The position numbers and the translations under genes are program-made. Below, one piece after another: positions 34,306 to 43,126 of a stretch of DNA of 64,000 nucleotides. Below the pieces are notes generated by a model. That model worked only from the letters and a program-made list of their open reading frames with translations, ran no database searches and had not been told where the DNA came from. The number at the start of each line of letters is the position of its first letter. Position 1 is the stretch's first letter. Source of the stretch: an uncultured Aquimarina sp. (lineage in GTDB: Bacteria; Bacteroidota; Bacteroidia; Flavobacteriales; Flavobacteriaceae); the NCBI RefSeq assembly GCF_947492405.1, contig NZ_CANLMP010000008.1, forward strand, positions 62,001 through 126,000, read 5' to 3'.

Positions 34306-37300
34306 TTAAATGAATAATCTATAATCATAAGTCCTACCTTCAAATCGAGATAATAGTTTTCCTATTCTCGCAATCTTATTTGATGAGTCAATAGTTGAAG
34401 GAAGCTTTGAGTATAAATCTAATGAGTTCCAATTCATTTTAGTTAAGCTTAAAATTTCTGTTGAAATTAAATCAATATTAGATTCTCCATAATGCTTAGT
34501 TATTTTAACTGGTGCTGGGATACTTCTACCACCTAAGTAGAATTTATAATTCGGTTGTCGAACAGAAGGCACAATTCCGTGAGTCCATAATAGGGCAGTG
34601 TGTTTATTCGTTACAATACAGGTTCCTCTTGAAATGGGAAACTTATCTACTTGTAATTCTTTATTATATACGCTCATTGCCACAAAACGTGCATCAGGTT
34701 CAAAACTGATTTCAATAAGGTCTATTTTTTTGATTCCAGCTTTATGTAAACTAGCTTTAATTCCGTCTATTTCATCTTGTGTAAACTTTGTTCTTTTGTG
34801 TATAACTACTCTTTCAGGAAGTTTATCTAGTGATTCGTAAAACAGCTCTCTAATTGAAACTCCAAATTGAAAAGCATCTTTAAATGATAAAAAAGGATTG
34901 TTTTGCTTATCAAGGAAATAGTTGTCGATTTTAGATAACTTATATTTTAAACCCTGACCGTTTGAATCATAAATGTGACTACAACCAATAACAATTTCTG
35001 ATTTATCTTTTATTTTAGAAATACTATACCCAATTCCAGCATATGCTGTGTTTTTTTCCTGATTATTTAAAATCCAAGGTGTTCTTAAAGATTTCACATA
35101 AAATGATAATGATAACCACCAATTAATCTGACAAGTTAAATTGTCTTCTAATGTTTTCTCTCTAATTAATTGTGTCGCAATTCCTTTTGAAGCAGCAAAT
35201 GCTTTTACATAATCGTGTAAGTCAAAACTTTCTTCTTTGTTTACAAAACTTTCAAAATTTTGCCATTCGTTTGGAATAAAAATAACGATTGTACTTTGAC
35301 TTTGAGTATTCGCTATTTGTTCAATTTTTGAAGTTATAAGTCTAGCGAGTTTAATTGCATTTTCGTGTGCTTCAAGTTCATTTTTACCTCTAAAATCAAT
35401 ATCCAACCAACTTCCATCATTCTCAAAGTATGGAATGTTTAAGGGAATATTATAAATTGATGAAAAGCCTGGGTAATCTATTAAGTAATCAGGGTTTATA
35501 TTGTCAGTTGAGTGTTTTGTTTGTAATTGGGAAAGAAAGGCATAAAACTTATTTGAATATTTCCCTCCACAAATAACAGATAAGTTTATTTCATTAGATA
35601 AGATTACTCCATTTAGATTAACATCATAAGGACGATTATTTACTAAACCTCTCATTGGATGGTAATCTTTGAATTCCATATCTGATGAAATGTTACGGAA
35701 AACAAGTTGTGGTTCTAAAAATTGAACACCTTTAAATTGAGTTTGTCTATTATCGTATTCTTTTGGTGCGTAACCTCTAAATTTAGGGTCTAGAACATTT
35801 ATTTCTCCAAACGCTGTACTTGAAGATATTTGAAATTCAAGACCACTACCAGATTGAAGGGGATATTCAAATTTTATTCTAGGTTTATTAAATAAAAGCT
35901 TATTCCAGTTTTCTAATATTTCGTCATACTTATTGTTATATAATTTCTCTAAGTTGTATTTACTAATAGTTAGTTTGTCTGTTTTTGAAATTTCTTGATC
36001 AGAGGTTAAGTTTATTGTTGGTGTAAAAGTTAAGTAGCCAAAGCTTTTGTTTTTATCAAAGTAAAATGAAAGAAATAGCGCTTTATGAATTTTGATGCTT
36101 TTATATTCACTTTCATTTGAAGTCAACCATATTTTATTTTTATTATTGGTGGAAATTCTTTTGTCATTGGCAAAATGTTTCAAAATTGCTTGCAACATTA
36201 AAGACTTGAAAGCTGATACATTGTCTACATCAAACTTACTTATAGATTCTCTTTTAATATCACTTTTTAAAAGACCATTAAATGCCTTTGAAATATCGGT
36301 TAGTGTTCCAATGGCAAATACTTTTCTTTTAAAGGGAACTGCACAAATATTATTTGCTTGGCAAATGGTTTTTAAAAAACTCCAAGGTTTTTCATCCTTA
36401 TAGTCAATTTCAAATTGAAATACCTCTTTTGGAAAAACAACAGGGTGTAAATTACTTTTAATATATTTTCCTGTATTTGAAAAATTTAAATGAAACTCCG
36501 TTTTTAAATACTCTTCATTTTCCGAGCTATCAAGTGCATTTTGAATTTCTTGTGAAAGTGAATCATTATCTTCAAATGCTGATTTCGCTAAATGAATTAT
36601 AGTCTTGTCAAATCCGTCTGTTGTTACATAATGAGCTTCTCTTCCAGAATCTCGAACAGTTCTCAGCAACTTAGCTACTTTGTCCGATATTTCACTTCCA
36701 TAGCCACACCAATACAATCTTCCAGCCCCTTTTCGAGTAAAAGCTTTTGTTAATGCGTCCATTAAAGATTTATCTCTTCCGCTATAACCAGTAATTATCA
36801 AATTTTTATCTAGATGATAATTAGATAGATTTTCAATAAACACTTCATTTTGAGAATCTAACTCTTCTACTGTGTTTTTTAATGAATTGAATTTATAATC
36901 ACCGTGAAGAGCGATTGCGAGAAGTTCTTTGTTGCTTTGATTCCGATAGATTCTATCTACATTATCTAGATTTATTTCTATTGGTGTCAGTTTGTTCTGA
37001 TGAGCTGAACGAACAATAAGTCCGTCAAAATTAGTAGTCCAAACAGATTTGATGATATTATGCTCTGCAAGTAAGCATAATAGTTTATATCCAATATATG
37101 GTTCTTTATTTTCTATTAGACTTAAAAAATATTTTCTTCTATCATCACTAATTGGATATGCCTTTTCTGCAAAAAAGGAATATTCTTCATTAGAGTCTAA
37201 TTCAGGATACTCTCCTTGACTATCCAGCCATTTTTGTATGCTTTTTCTAACAGAATCCTCTTTGTAATTTTTATAATATTCAGATGCGTTTATATTCTTA

Positions 37301-37464
37301 GAGAGATAAATGTCTTTTTTCCATTCCCAGATACAGTCATATGCAGATTGAATTCCTGAACTTATTGAAGCACCAGCGCCTAACAAAATTGAATGAGGAA
37401 CATCTGTATTTCTTTTAAAAGACCTTAAAAAAGCGTCATAATCCAATAGTAAACTTTCTTTCAT
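34306..37464 (-). CDS. Single-chain SIR2-APAZ-PIWI short prokaryotic Argonaute
   Basis: A 1052-residue fusion. Residues 1 to about 290 are a SIR2 NADase-like domain: LLGAGASISSG (GAGAS at 29-33), TTNFDGL (Asn145, Asp147), LHGDY (His187) and GYSGRDKSL (226-234). The middle (about 320-690) looks like APAZ, with FLEPQLVF and HPMRGLVNNRPYD. The C-terminal part is MID-PIWI: HDYVKAFAASKGIATQLIREKTL, then NTAYAGIGYSIS and ERVVIHKRTKF. Catalytic Asp residues of the PIWI tetrad are not seen, as in short pAgos. Relatives bind guide-matched invader nucleic acid and trigger NAD depletion. It is first in the operon. Confidence 0.88.
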   Translation of the reverse strand: MKESLLLDYDAFLRSFKRNTDVPHSILLGAGASISSGIQSAYDCIWEWKKDIYLSKNINASEYYKNYKEDSVRKSIQKWLDSQGEYPELDSNEEYSFFAEKAYPISDDRRKYFLSLIENKEPYIGYKLLCLLAEHNIIKSVWTTNFDGLIVRSAHQNKLTPIEINLDNVDRIYRNQSNKELLAIALHGDYKFNSLKNTVEELDSQNEVFIENLSNYHLDKNLIITGYSGRDKSLMDALTKAFTRKGAGRLYWCGYGSEISDKVAKLLRTVRDSGREAHYVTTDGFDKTIIHLAKSAFEDNDSLSQEIQNALDSSENEEYLKTEFHLNFSNTGKYIKSNLHPVVFPKEVFQFEIDYKDEKPWSFLKTICQANNICAVPFKRKVFAIGTLTDISKAFNGLLKSDIKRESISKFDVDNVSAFKSLMLQAILKHFANDKRISTNNKNKIWLTSNESEYKSIKIHKALFLSFYFDKNKSFGYLTFTPTINLTSDQEISKTDKLTISKYNLEKLYNNKYDEILENWNKLLFNKPRIKFEYPLQSGSGLEFQISSSTAFGEINVLDPKFRGYAPKEYDNRQTQFKGVQFLEPQLVFRNISSDMEFKDYHPMRGLVNNRPYDVNLNGVILSNEINLSVICGGKYSNKFYAFLSQLQTKHSTDNINPDYLIDYPGFSSIYNIPLNIPYFENDGSWLDIDFRGKNELEAHENAIKLARLITSKIEQIANTQSQSTIVIFIPNEWQNFESFVNKEESFDLHDYVKAFAASKGIATQLIREKTLEDNLTCQINWWLSLSFYVKSLRTPWILNNQEKNTAYAGIGYSISKIKDKSEIVIGCSHIYDSNGQGLKYKLSKIDNYFLDKQNNPFLSFKDAFQFGVSIRELFYESLDKLPERVVIHKRTKFTQDEIDGIKASLHKAGIKKIDLIEISFEPDARFVAMSVYNKELQVDKFPISRGTCIVTNKHTALLWTHGIVPSVRQPNYKFYLGGRSIPAPVKITKHYGESNIDLISTEILSLTKMNWNSLDLYSKLPSTIDSSNKIARIGKLLSRFEGRTYDYRLFI

Positions 37465-37621
37465 AAATTAACCCTTTATTGACTTGTATTCATAGTTTAA
37501 CAGATTGATTCGATATTATCAAAAATTACTTAACCTGTTTATTAATCCCTAAAATCAAATGTACAAATTCTTTTAGGTAAGTTATAATTTCCCCAATTTT
37601 GATTGTTGTTAATCTTAAAAT

Positions 37622-37918
37622 ATGATTATTATGAAAAAAATATCGATTTATACACATAACAGAGAAGATCTTAAAAGAATAGTTCGATTGGTAATTGATG
37701 AAATTCGAAACACAGAAATATTGCCACAATCATTTAAGAATATTAAAAATGACAGATTAACTCAAAAAGAGGCTGCACAATTTTTAGGTATTTCTATCAC
37801 CAGTTTAATAAGTTGGAAAAAACAAGGAAAAATTCCTTATTATCAAATTGGGAGATCTATATTTTACTATAAATCTGAACTTCTAAAAGTTGCAAAAAAA
37901 TCTAGAGCTACTTTATAA
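37622..37918 (+). CDS. HTH_17/excisionase-type DNA-binding protein
   Basis: A 98-residue protein with a MerR/excisionase-like winged helix: RLTQKEAAQFLGISITSLISWKKQGKIPYYQIGRSIFYYKSEL (about residues 47-90). This form is common in Bacteroidota mobile elements, where it may be a recombination directionality factor or a local repressor. It is divergent from the Argonaute operon, with 157 bases between the two starts, so it may regulate that operon. Met4 is an alternative start. Confidence 0.75.
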   Translation: MIIMKKISIYTHNREDLKRIVRLVIDEIRNTEILPQSFKNIKNDRLTQKEAAQFLGISITSLISWKKQGKIPYYQIGRSIFYYKSELLKVAKKSRATL

Positions 37919-37979
37919 TAAGAATTATAAGGATATTTACTTTTTTGAATTAAACATCCAATATTATTTACTAATTTAT

Positions 37980-38390
37980 CTAGGGTATAAATTGAAAACA
38001 CCTTATTTAATTGCTATACTAATAGAAATTGTAATAATTTAAATTTATAATGCGTACCCTTTCGGTCTAAAAAATATACACGTCAATCGGGATGTGTATT
38101 TCTGCAAAATACGCATCCTGATTAAGATTCTTTTTTTCGTTGTTTTGTAGCTCAGGATACACATCCCGATTGAGAATTTCTTTTAAAATTGTAACTACCT
38201 ATCAATAATGGGTTTAGGGTGGTTTTTGGGGTGTGTATTTTTGAAAAATAAACATCCCGATAGAGAATCGAATACACATCCCATTGGGGTCTGTATTTTG
38301 CAGAAATACACATCCCGATTTGGATTTAAGAATCTGAAGGTTTTTAAAGAATTATTTTCATAACACTACGTACCTCTTTCTGAAATTTCC
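37980..38390. repeat. Hairpin-rich repeat, copy A
   Basis: A region with several copies of CATCCCGATT and its complement, arranged as consecutive palindromes: ATCGGGATGTGTATTT facing AAATACGCATCCTGAT, then ATACACATCCC facing GGGGTCTGTAT, and others. The part from 38074 to 38390 (317 bases) is closely matched by 38753-39069 and ends in the shared ACACTACGTACC block. No ORF of note is present. It could be a structured RNA, a protein-binding array or a REP-like element. Confidence 0.75.
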
Positions 38391-38659
38391 TAATTAATGA
38401 TTAATTAGTTTTTTTCTAATGGTTATGACCAAGTATTTTCGATAGAAAACATGAAAATTATTTGCAACCTCTTACAAGTAGTCTGCAAACAAAAGCAACT
38501 TTTTGTAAAGTAAAAAACTTACACTAGGGATCAATTCAATTGAATGGGGGTTGTGATACTCATTTATAGACATTTAAAGCGGTTAGAAGATTCGAAACAC
38601 CGTATTCAAAAAACTATTTTTCTATGTTTATTACTAAAGTTGTCCAATATGGAATTAAT

Positions 38660-39069
38660 AGAGGGTATAAATTATTAATACCTAATTTAGGTATTATCTC
38701 AATTAAAATTATAGCAACAGGAGTTTCTATACGTACAGATATTAAATTAAAAATACACACCTCAATCGGGATGTGTATTCTTGCAAAATACGTATCTCGA
38801 TTGAGATATCTTAATATCACTAATTTTGAGATCAGGATACACATCCCGATTAAGAATCTGCTCAAAAAAAGAAAATACCTATAAATACTGGTCTGATAAT
38901 AGTTTTTGGGCTGTGTATTTTTCAAAAATAAGCATCCCGATTAAGAATCGAATACACATCTAATTGGGGTCTGTATTTTGCAGAAATATACATCCCGATT
39001 TGGATTTAAGAATCTAAGGGTTTTAAAGAATTGTTTTCATAACACTACGTACCCTTTTTTGAAATTTCT
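38660..39069. repeat. Hairpin-rich repeat, copy B
   Basis: The second copy of the element, offset by 679 bases from copy A and beginning at a shared GGGTATAAATT. It keeps the CATCCCGATT palindromes, the TTTGGATTTAAGAATCT block and the ACACTACGTACC end, with scattered substitutions and small indels. Sequence between the copies (38391-38660) contains GCAACCTCTT and ACAAAAG blocks that recur at 41.41 kb beyond the IS. Confidence 0.75.
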
Positions 39070-39100
39070 AAATTGATAATGGCTTAACTTTTTTAAAGAT

Positions 39101-39643
39101 AGGAAGTAAGTTTTTCTTATAGGGATGACACATAATTTTTTACTATTGCAATGACTTGAAGTTTTTCCTATAGGGATGACACGTAACTTTTTACTATAGC
39201 AATGACTTGAAGTTTTTCCTATAGGGATGACACGTAACTTTTTACTATAGCAATTACTTGAAGTTTTTCCTATAGAGATGACACATAACTTTTTACTATA
39301 ACACGGACTTGAAGTTTTTCCTATAGGGATGACACGTAACTTTTTACTATAGCAATGACTTGAAGTTTTTCCTATACGGATGACACGTAACTTTTTACTA
39401 TAGCAATGACTTGAAGTTTTTCCTATAGGGATGACGCATAACTTTTTACTATAGTAAGGACTTCAACTTTTCCCTATAAGAAGGAGCTGCAACTATTCCC
39501 TACAGGAGTGAGCTGTATCTTTTCCCTATAGGAAGGAGCTGCATCTTTTCCTTATAGGAGTGAGCTGTAACTTTTCCCTATAAGAGCAAGCTACAACTTT
39601 TCTCTATAGGAAGGAGCCAGAACTATTCCCTATAAGAGTGAGC
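39101..39643. repeat. 25/26-bp tandem repeat array with 51-bp higher-order units
   Basis: About 21 head-to-tail units. In the left part, pairs of half-units (ACTTGAAGTTTTTCCTATAG and CGTAACTTTTTACTATAGCA types) make 51-bp units, with GTTTTTCC starting at 39212, 39263, 39314, 39365 and 39416. From about 39470 the half-units change to AGCTGCAACTTTTCCCTATA types. Each unit contains the palindromic core CTATAG. There are no unique spacers, so it is not CRISPR. The array ends exactly where the IS inverted repeat begins. Confidence 0.85.
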
Positions 39644-41379
39644 TACGAGGCTGTCTGAAAAGGCAGTCTTTTTTTTGGTTAAAAAGGATTTGATTTTTAA
39701 CTTTAGGTATGAGTCGAAATGTTATCTTCAAGACTTATGATCAAGATCAATTAAGTCTTTTACCTCCCAGTTATGATGATTTGGTTCCCAAAAATCATCC
39801 AGTTCGTATTGTTAATACGATTATAGATCATTTGAATATCGATAAGCTGATAGATAGCTATAAGGGTGGAGGTACTTCGAGCTACCATCCTCGTATGCTT
39901 TTGAAGGTTATTATTTATGGTTATTTACGTAATCTGTATTCTTCCCGTAAGATTGAACAAGCCTTGCAGGAGAATATTCATTTTATGTGGCTTAGTGGTC
40001 AGAGTACCCCTGATCATAATACGATTAATGATTTTAGAGGCAAGCGATTGAAAGGTCATTTAAAAAAGATTTTCAATCAAGTAGTTATTTTATTGAATGA
40101 GCAAGGGTATTTGTCATTGAAAGACCTGTATGTAGACGGTACTAAGATAGAAGCCAATGCCAACCGTTATACTTTTGTTTGGTCCAAGAGCATTAAGACT
40201 AATAGAGATAAGATCACTAAACAACTCAAAGAGTTATGGGCCTATGTAGAGAAAGTATATGCTGATCAAGAGCAACACCCCAATACTCCAGATTTTCAAG
40301 CTATTGATCCAGAGCAGGTCTCTCAAACTATTGATCAAATTAATAAGGCACTAGAAGGTAAAGAAGTTGATAAAAAAGTAAAGCAGAAGCTTAGCTATGG
40401 TAAAAAGAATTGGCCTTCCAATATTGATAAATATAATAAACAAGAAGAGCAATTGAATACCCGTAACAGTATGAGTAAGACTGATCCGGATGCCACTTTT
40501 ATGCGTATGAAAGACGATCATATGCAAAACGGACAGCTCAAACCAGGCTATAACTTACAGGCATCCACTAACAACCAGTTTATTGTCAATTACACCTTAG
40601 CCCAAACCACGGCAGATACCACTACACTAATAGATCACGTTGAAGATTTTATAGAAGGTTATCAAGATATTCCAGATAGTATTACTGCAGATGCAGGCTA
40701 TGGTAGTGAAGAGAACTATACGGATTTAGAGAACAAGAATATCGAAGCCTTTGTCAAATACAATTACTTCCACAAGGAACAACGAGAAGAAAAACAAGGA
40801 AAAGTAAAACATCCCTTTGCCGCCAATAAACTCTACTATAATCAAAATACTGACACCTATTATTGTCCAATGGGACAGGCTATGGAGCATATCGGGGATT
40901 ATAAAAAACAAACCAAAACAGGGTACTGGCAAACCATCAGTAGGTATCAAGCAAAAAACTGTCATCGGTGCCCACTTAGAGCAAGCTGTTATAAAGCAAA
41001 AGGCAATAGGATCATAGAACGTAATCACAATTTGGTCAGACTCAAAACCAAAGCAAAAGAAAAACTACTGAGTGATCAAGGAATTGCACATCGCAAACAA
41101 AGATGTTGGGATGTAGAAGCTGTTTTTGGAAATATAAAGCAAAATATGAACTTTAAACGCTTTATGCTAAGAGGAATCCAGAAAGTAGAAACCGAAATTG
41201 GACTAATAGCTATGGCACATAACCTAAAAAAGCTAAGTTTAAGAGTGTAAAACACTATAAACTTATAAAACTAGTAACTAACAACTATCAACTACTAACT
41301 TATTTGAAAATCTAAACGTAAATTTACAATACAGTATAAAACAAAAAAGACTGCCTAAACCTTTTTAGACAGCCTCGTA
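39644..41379 (+). mobile_element. IS1182-family insertion sequence
   Basis: Terminal inverted repeats are TACGAGGCTGTCTGAAAAGG on the left and the complement of TACGAGGCTGTCTAAAAAGG on the right, with further matching AGACTGCC/GGCAGTCT segments inside. They bracket one transposase gene. I see no clear target-site duplication. The element sits between the tandem array and AT-rich, gene-poor DNA. Confidence 0.88.
39709..41250 (+). CDS. IS1182-family transposase
   Basis: A 513-residue DDE transposase, apparently intact. The N-terminus has the family LLPPSYDDLVPKNHPVRIVN segment, then HPRMLLKVIIYGYLRNLYSSRKIE and DHNTINDFR. Catalytic-type acidic residues lie in DLYVDGTKIEANAN, ITADAGYGSEENY and WDVEAVFGNIKQNMNF. 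A Cys-rich part (CHRCPLRASC) precedes the last motif. Length is normal for the family, so the element may still be active. Confidence 0.93.
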   Translation: MSRNVIFKTYDQDQLSLLPPSYDDLVPKNHPVRIVNTIIDHLNIDKLIDSYKGGGTSSYHPRMLLKVIIYGYLRNLYSSRKIEQALQENIHFMWLSGQSTPDHNTINDFRGKRLKGHLKKIFNQVVILLNEQGYLSLKDLYVDGTKIEANANRYTFVWSKSIKTNRDKITKQLKELWAYVEKVYADQEQHPNTPDFQAIDPEQVSQTIDQINKALEGKEVDKKVKQKLSYGKKNWPSNIDKYNKQEEQLNTRNSMSKTDPDATFMRMKDDHMQNGQLKPGYNLQASTNNQFIVNYTLAQTTADTTTLIDHVEDFIEGYQDIPDSITADAGYGSEENYTDLENKNIEAFVKYNYFHKEQREEKQGKVKHPFAANKLYYNQNTDTYYCPMGQAMEHIGDYKKQTKTGYWQTISRYQAKNCHRCPLRASCYKAKGNRIIERNHNLVRLKTKAKEKLLSDQGIAHRKQRCWDVEAVFGNIKQNMNFKRFMLRGIQKVETEIGLIAMAHNLKKLSLRV

Positions 41380-42020
41380 TTTTATAACCAATTACAAACT
41401 TAGAAAAGTATAGCAACCTCTTGTAGATCTGTAGCGAACAAAAGTAACTTTAGATAATCAAAGAATGTATTTTAAGAATCTAGTATTTTACAAAATTCGT
41501 TGAGTAAGATTTTCAATTTTATTTGCAACATTTTAAGCGATTAAAAGCTTCAAAATCATCTTAGGCTACTACTCCTGTGTTTTTATCTTTAAGGCTCTTA
41601 GAAGGCTTTAAAACACTTTTAAACATAGGGGTAAACTGTGTCTAATAACCATTGCATAGCCTTGATTTACTGTTCTATAAACCAAAGAAATAATGAAGTC
41701 AAATTTACCTGAAAAATATTTTCGTACCCCTTTTACTACAGTTTTCTATAATTGAATTAATAGGGGGTATAAATTCGCAAGTATTGGTATTGTTGGAGTA
41801 CAAGATATTTTAAGCTTTTTTTAAGAATATGATTACGCAACGATACGTACTGTTTATCTTTTTTTTGATTTGTGTATGCTATTTATTTTTCCGAAATTTC
41901 GACTACTTCATCAATAGTCATTCTCAAAAAAAATCAGAACATCCAATCTTTAGAACAAGGAAGTATGAACGCTTCTTGGAAAACTATTCAATGAGATGGT
42001 AAACAGTAACAGCAATAATT
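41380..42020. other. AT-rich, gene-poor region with decayed repeat sequence
   Basis: No convincing gene. Blocks at 41,411-41,460 (GCAACCTCTTGTAG, ACAAAAGTAACTTT) and 41,763 (GGGGGTATAAATT) resemble sequence between and before the hairpin-rich copies A and B, so this is probably a degraded third copy separated from the others by the IS. A 41-codon ORF at 41829-41954 with one hydrophobic stretch is possible but not supported. Confidence 0.5.
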
Positions 42021-42260
42021 ATGATGGAAAGAAGAAAAATAATCAGAAGGGAGCGACTTAAAAATGTTCCATTATCAAAAGACAAAACCAAAAGAACCTT
42101 AGCAAATCAATCCAAAGAGCTACTTAAGAATCCTGTTGTGAAAGGGGTTGTTATTGTAGGAGCTTTGTATGCGGTTCTGTTTATATCAAAATACATTATT
42201 AAGGAGTATGCAGAAGTAGTAGCTTCTACAAAAAAATTAAGGGACGCGTATCGTCTGTAG
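42021..42260 (+). CDS. Small single-helix membrane protein
   Basis: A 79-residue ORF with a very basic N-terminus (RRKIIRRERLKNV) and one central membrane helix (VVKGVVIVGALYAVLFISKYII). The short tail is charged. Nothing indicates its role. It is followed by another short ORF in the same direction. Confidence 0.45.
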   Translation: MMERRKIIRRERLKNVPLSKDKTKRTLANQSKELLKNPVVKGVVIVGALYAVLFISKYIIKEYAEVVASTKKLRDAYRL

Positions 42261-42283
42261 TGTGTAGTATAAAAAGTAACGTT

Positions 42284-42427
42284 ATGAATAGAATGCTTGA
42301 AAACACATCGAATAAGGATACCATAACAACGGTACTAAAGGTACATTCTGCGGTCTATCTGGTTATGAATATCGTTAGATTAGGAAAGGAATTGACTAAA
42401 AAAGATAAAGAAAAAAGTCATACATAG
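42284..42427 (+). CDS. Very small hypothetical protein
   Basis: A 47-residue ORF (start MNRMLENTSNKD, end KKDKEKSHT) with one amphipathic or weakly hydrophobic stretch, HSAVYLVMNIVRLGKE. It lies 23 bases after the previous small ORF in the same direction. It is plausible but unproven. Confidence 0.35.
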   Translation: MNRMLENTSNKDTITTVLKVHSAVYLVMNIVRLGKELTKKDKEKSHT

Positions 42428-42438
42428 AAAACAGTAAT

Positions 42439-42543
42439 GTAAACATGTTTTCCAACAATTAACAAAGAAGCCAAACCCATATAAAATAGAAGTTTACATT
42501 ATTTTAGGGAACATGTTTACCAAAAGTGGAAAACATGTTTACC
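42439..42543. repeat. Three AACATGTTT-centred repeats between convergent genes
   Basis: GTAAACATGTTTTCC (42439-42453) is the exact inverse of part of GGAAAACATGTTTACC (42528-42543), with GGGAACATGTTTACC (42507-42521) between. AATGTAAAC and GTTTACATT add a further inverted pair. The block lies between the small plus-strand ORF and the 3' end of the type VI effector operon. It may be a long-hairpin transcription barrier or a binding-site cluster. Confidence 0.55.
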
Positions 42544-43126
42544 AACAATTTATCTGATAATACTCAATACTCCAATGTTTAGAATTTGGTTCGTAATTAT
42601 GAACCGTAACACTTGTATCTATTGATTGATTAAGATCAAGTTTTTCTCCTTTTTTTATCATATCTAATATGGCAAAGGCTGCTTTTTTATAAGCAATAGT
42701 ATCTATCGTACCATTGGTAAAATTGACTTGATCTATATAATACCGATTATTGTCTGCCAATGTATCTGGAGTAGTAGCGCAATAATATATTTTAGAAGTA
42801 TCCTTCTGCATTATCAAGTGGATATCACAATACCCCGGATTATTAATTGCTGTTTGATTGATGTTAGCGTCTTCTATATGCAAACGGTCATTAAAAAGAA
42901 AGTTGCCCTGGATATCTTTTATATGGATGTAAGGATGGTACATTTCTTTTTGAATACATTGTTTAACAATATTTACTAAACTGTAGATGAGATGTAGATG
43001 GCGTTTTTCGGGATTTTCAGGAACTTCATTATCAATAACACATACTGCATTAGGCTGCGTTATTTCATTGACTAATTCTTGTATGTTGATGTTTTGTGAC
43101 ATCTTTTCCGTAAAATGGTTATTCAA
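42539..43126 (-). CDS. Hypothetical protein at the end of the VgrG operon
   Basis: A 195-residue soluble protein without a signal peptide. It resembles no domain I know. It overlaps the upstream lipoprotein gene by eight bases and is the last gene of the long minus-strand VgrG operon. A role as cytoplasmic immunity or accessory protein is possible by position only. Confidence 0.5.
   Translation of the reverse strand: MNNHFTEKMSQNINIQELVNEITQPNAVCVIDNEVPENPEKRHLHLIYSLVNIVKQCIQKEMYHPYIHIKDIQGNFLFNDRLHIEDANINQTAINNPGYCDIHLIMQKDTSKIYYCATTPDTLADNNRYYIDQVNFTNGTIDTIAYKKAAFAILDMIKKGEKLDLNQSIDTSVTVHNYEPNSKHWSIEYYQINCW

Noticed and set aside
24325..37464. BREX or Druantia system
   Set aside because: No PglZ, BrxC or DruA-D-type proteins were seen; the helicase and DUF1998 proteins are separate and DrmA/DrmB-like.
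38614..38925. Overlapping ORFs on both strands
   Set aside because: They lie in the hairpin-rich repeat, have no start context or domain, and follow the palindromes rather than protein-like composition.
37980..39069. Retron or other reverse-transcriptase-linked ncRNA
   Set aside because: The hairpins are suggestive, but no reverse transcriptase gene occurs anywhere in the window.
39101..39643. CRISPR array
   Set aside because: Units follow each other without unique spacers and vary by substitution; no cas genes are nearby.
41829..41954. 41-codon ORF with one hydrophobic stretch
   Set aside because: It lies in decayed repeat sequence with no neighbour context; it is kept only as a remark in the gap entry.
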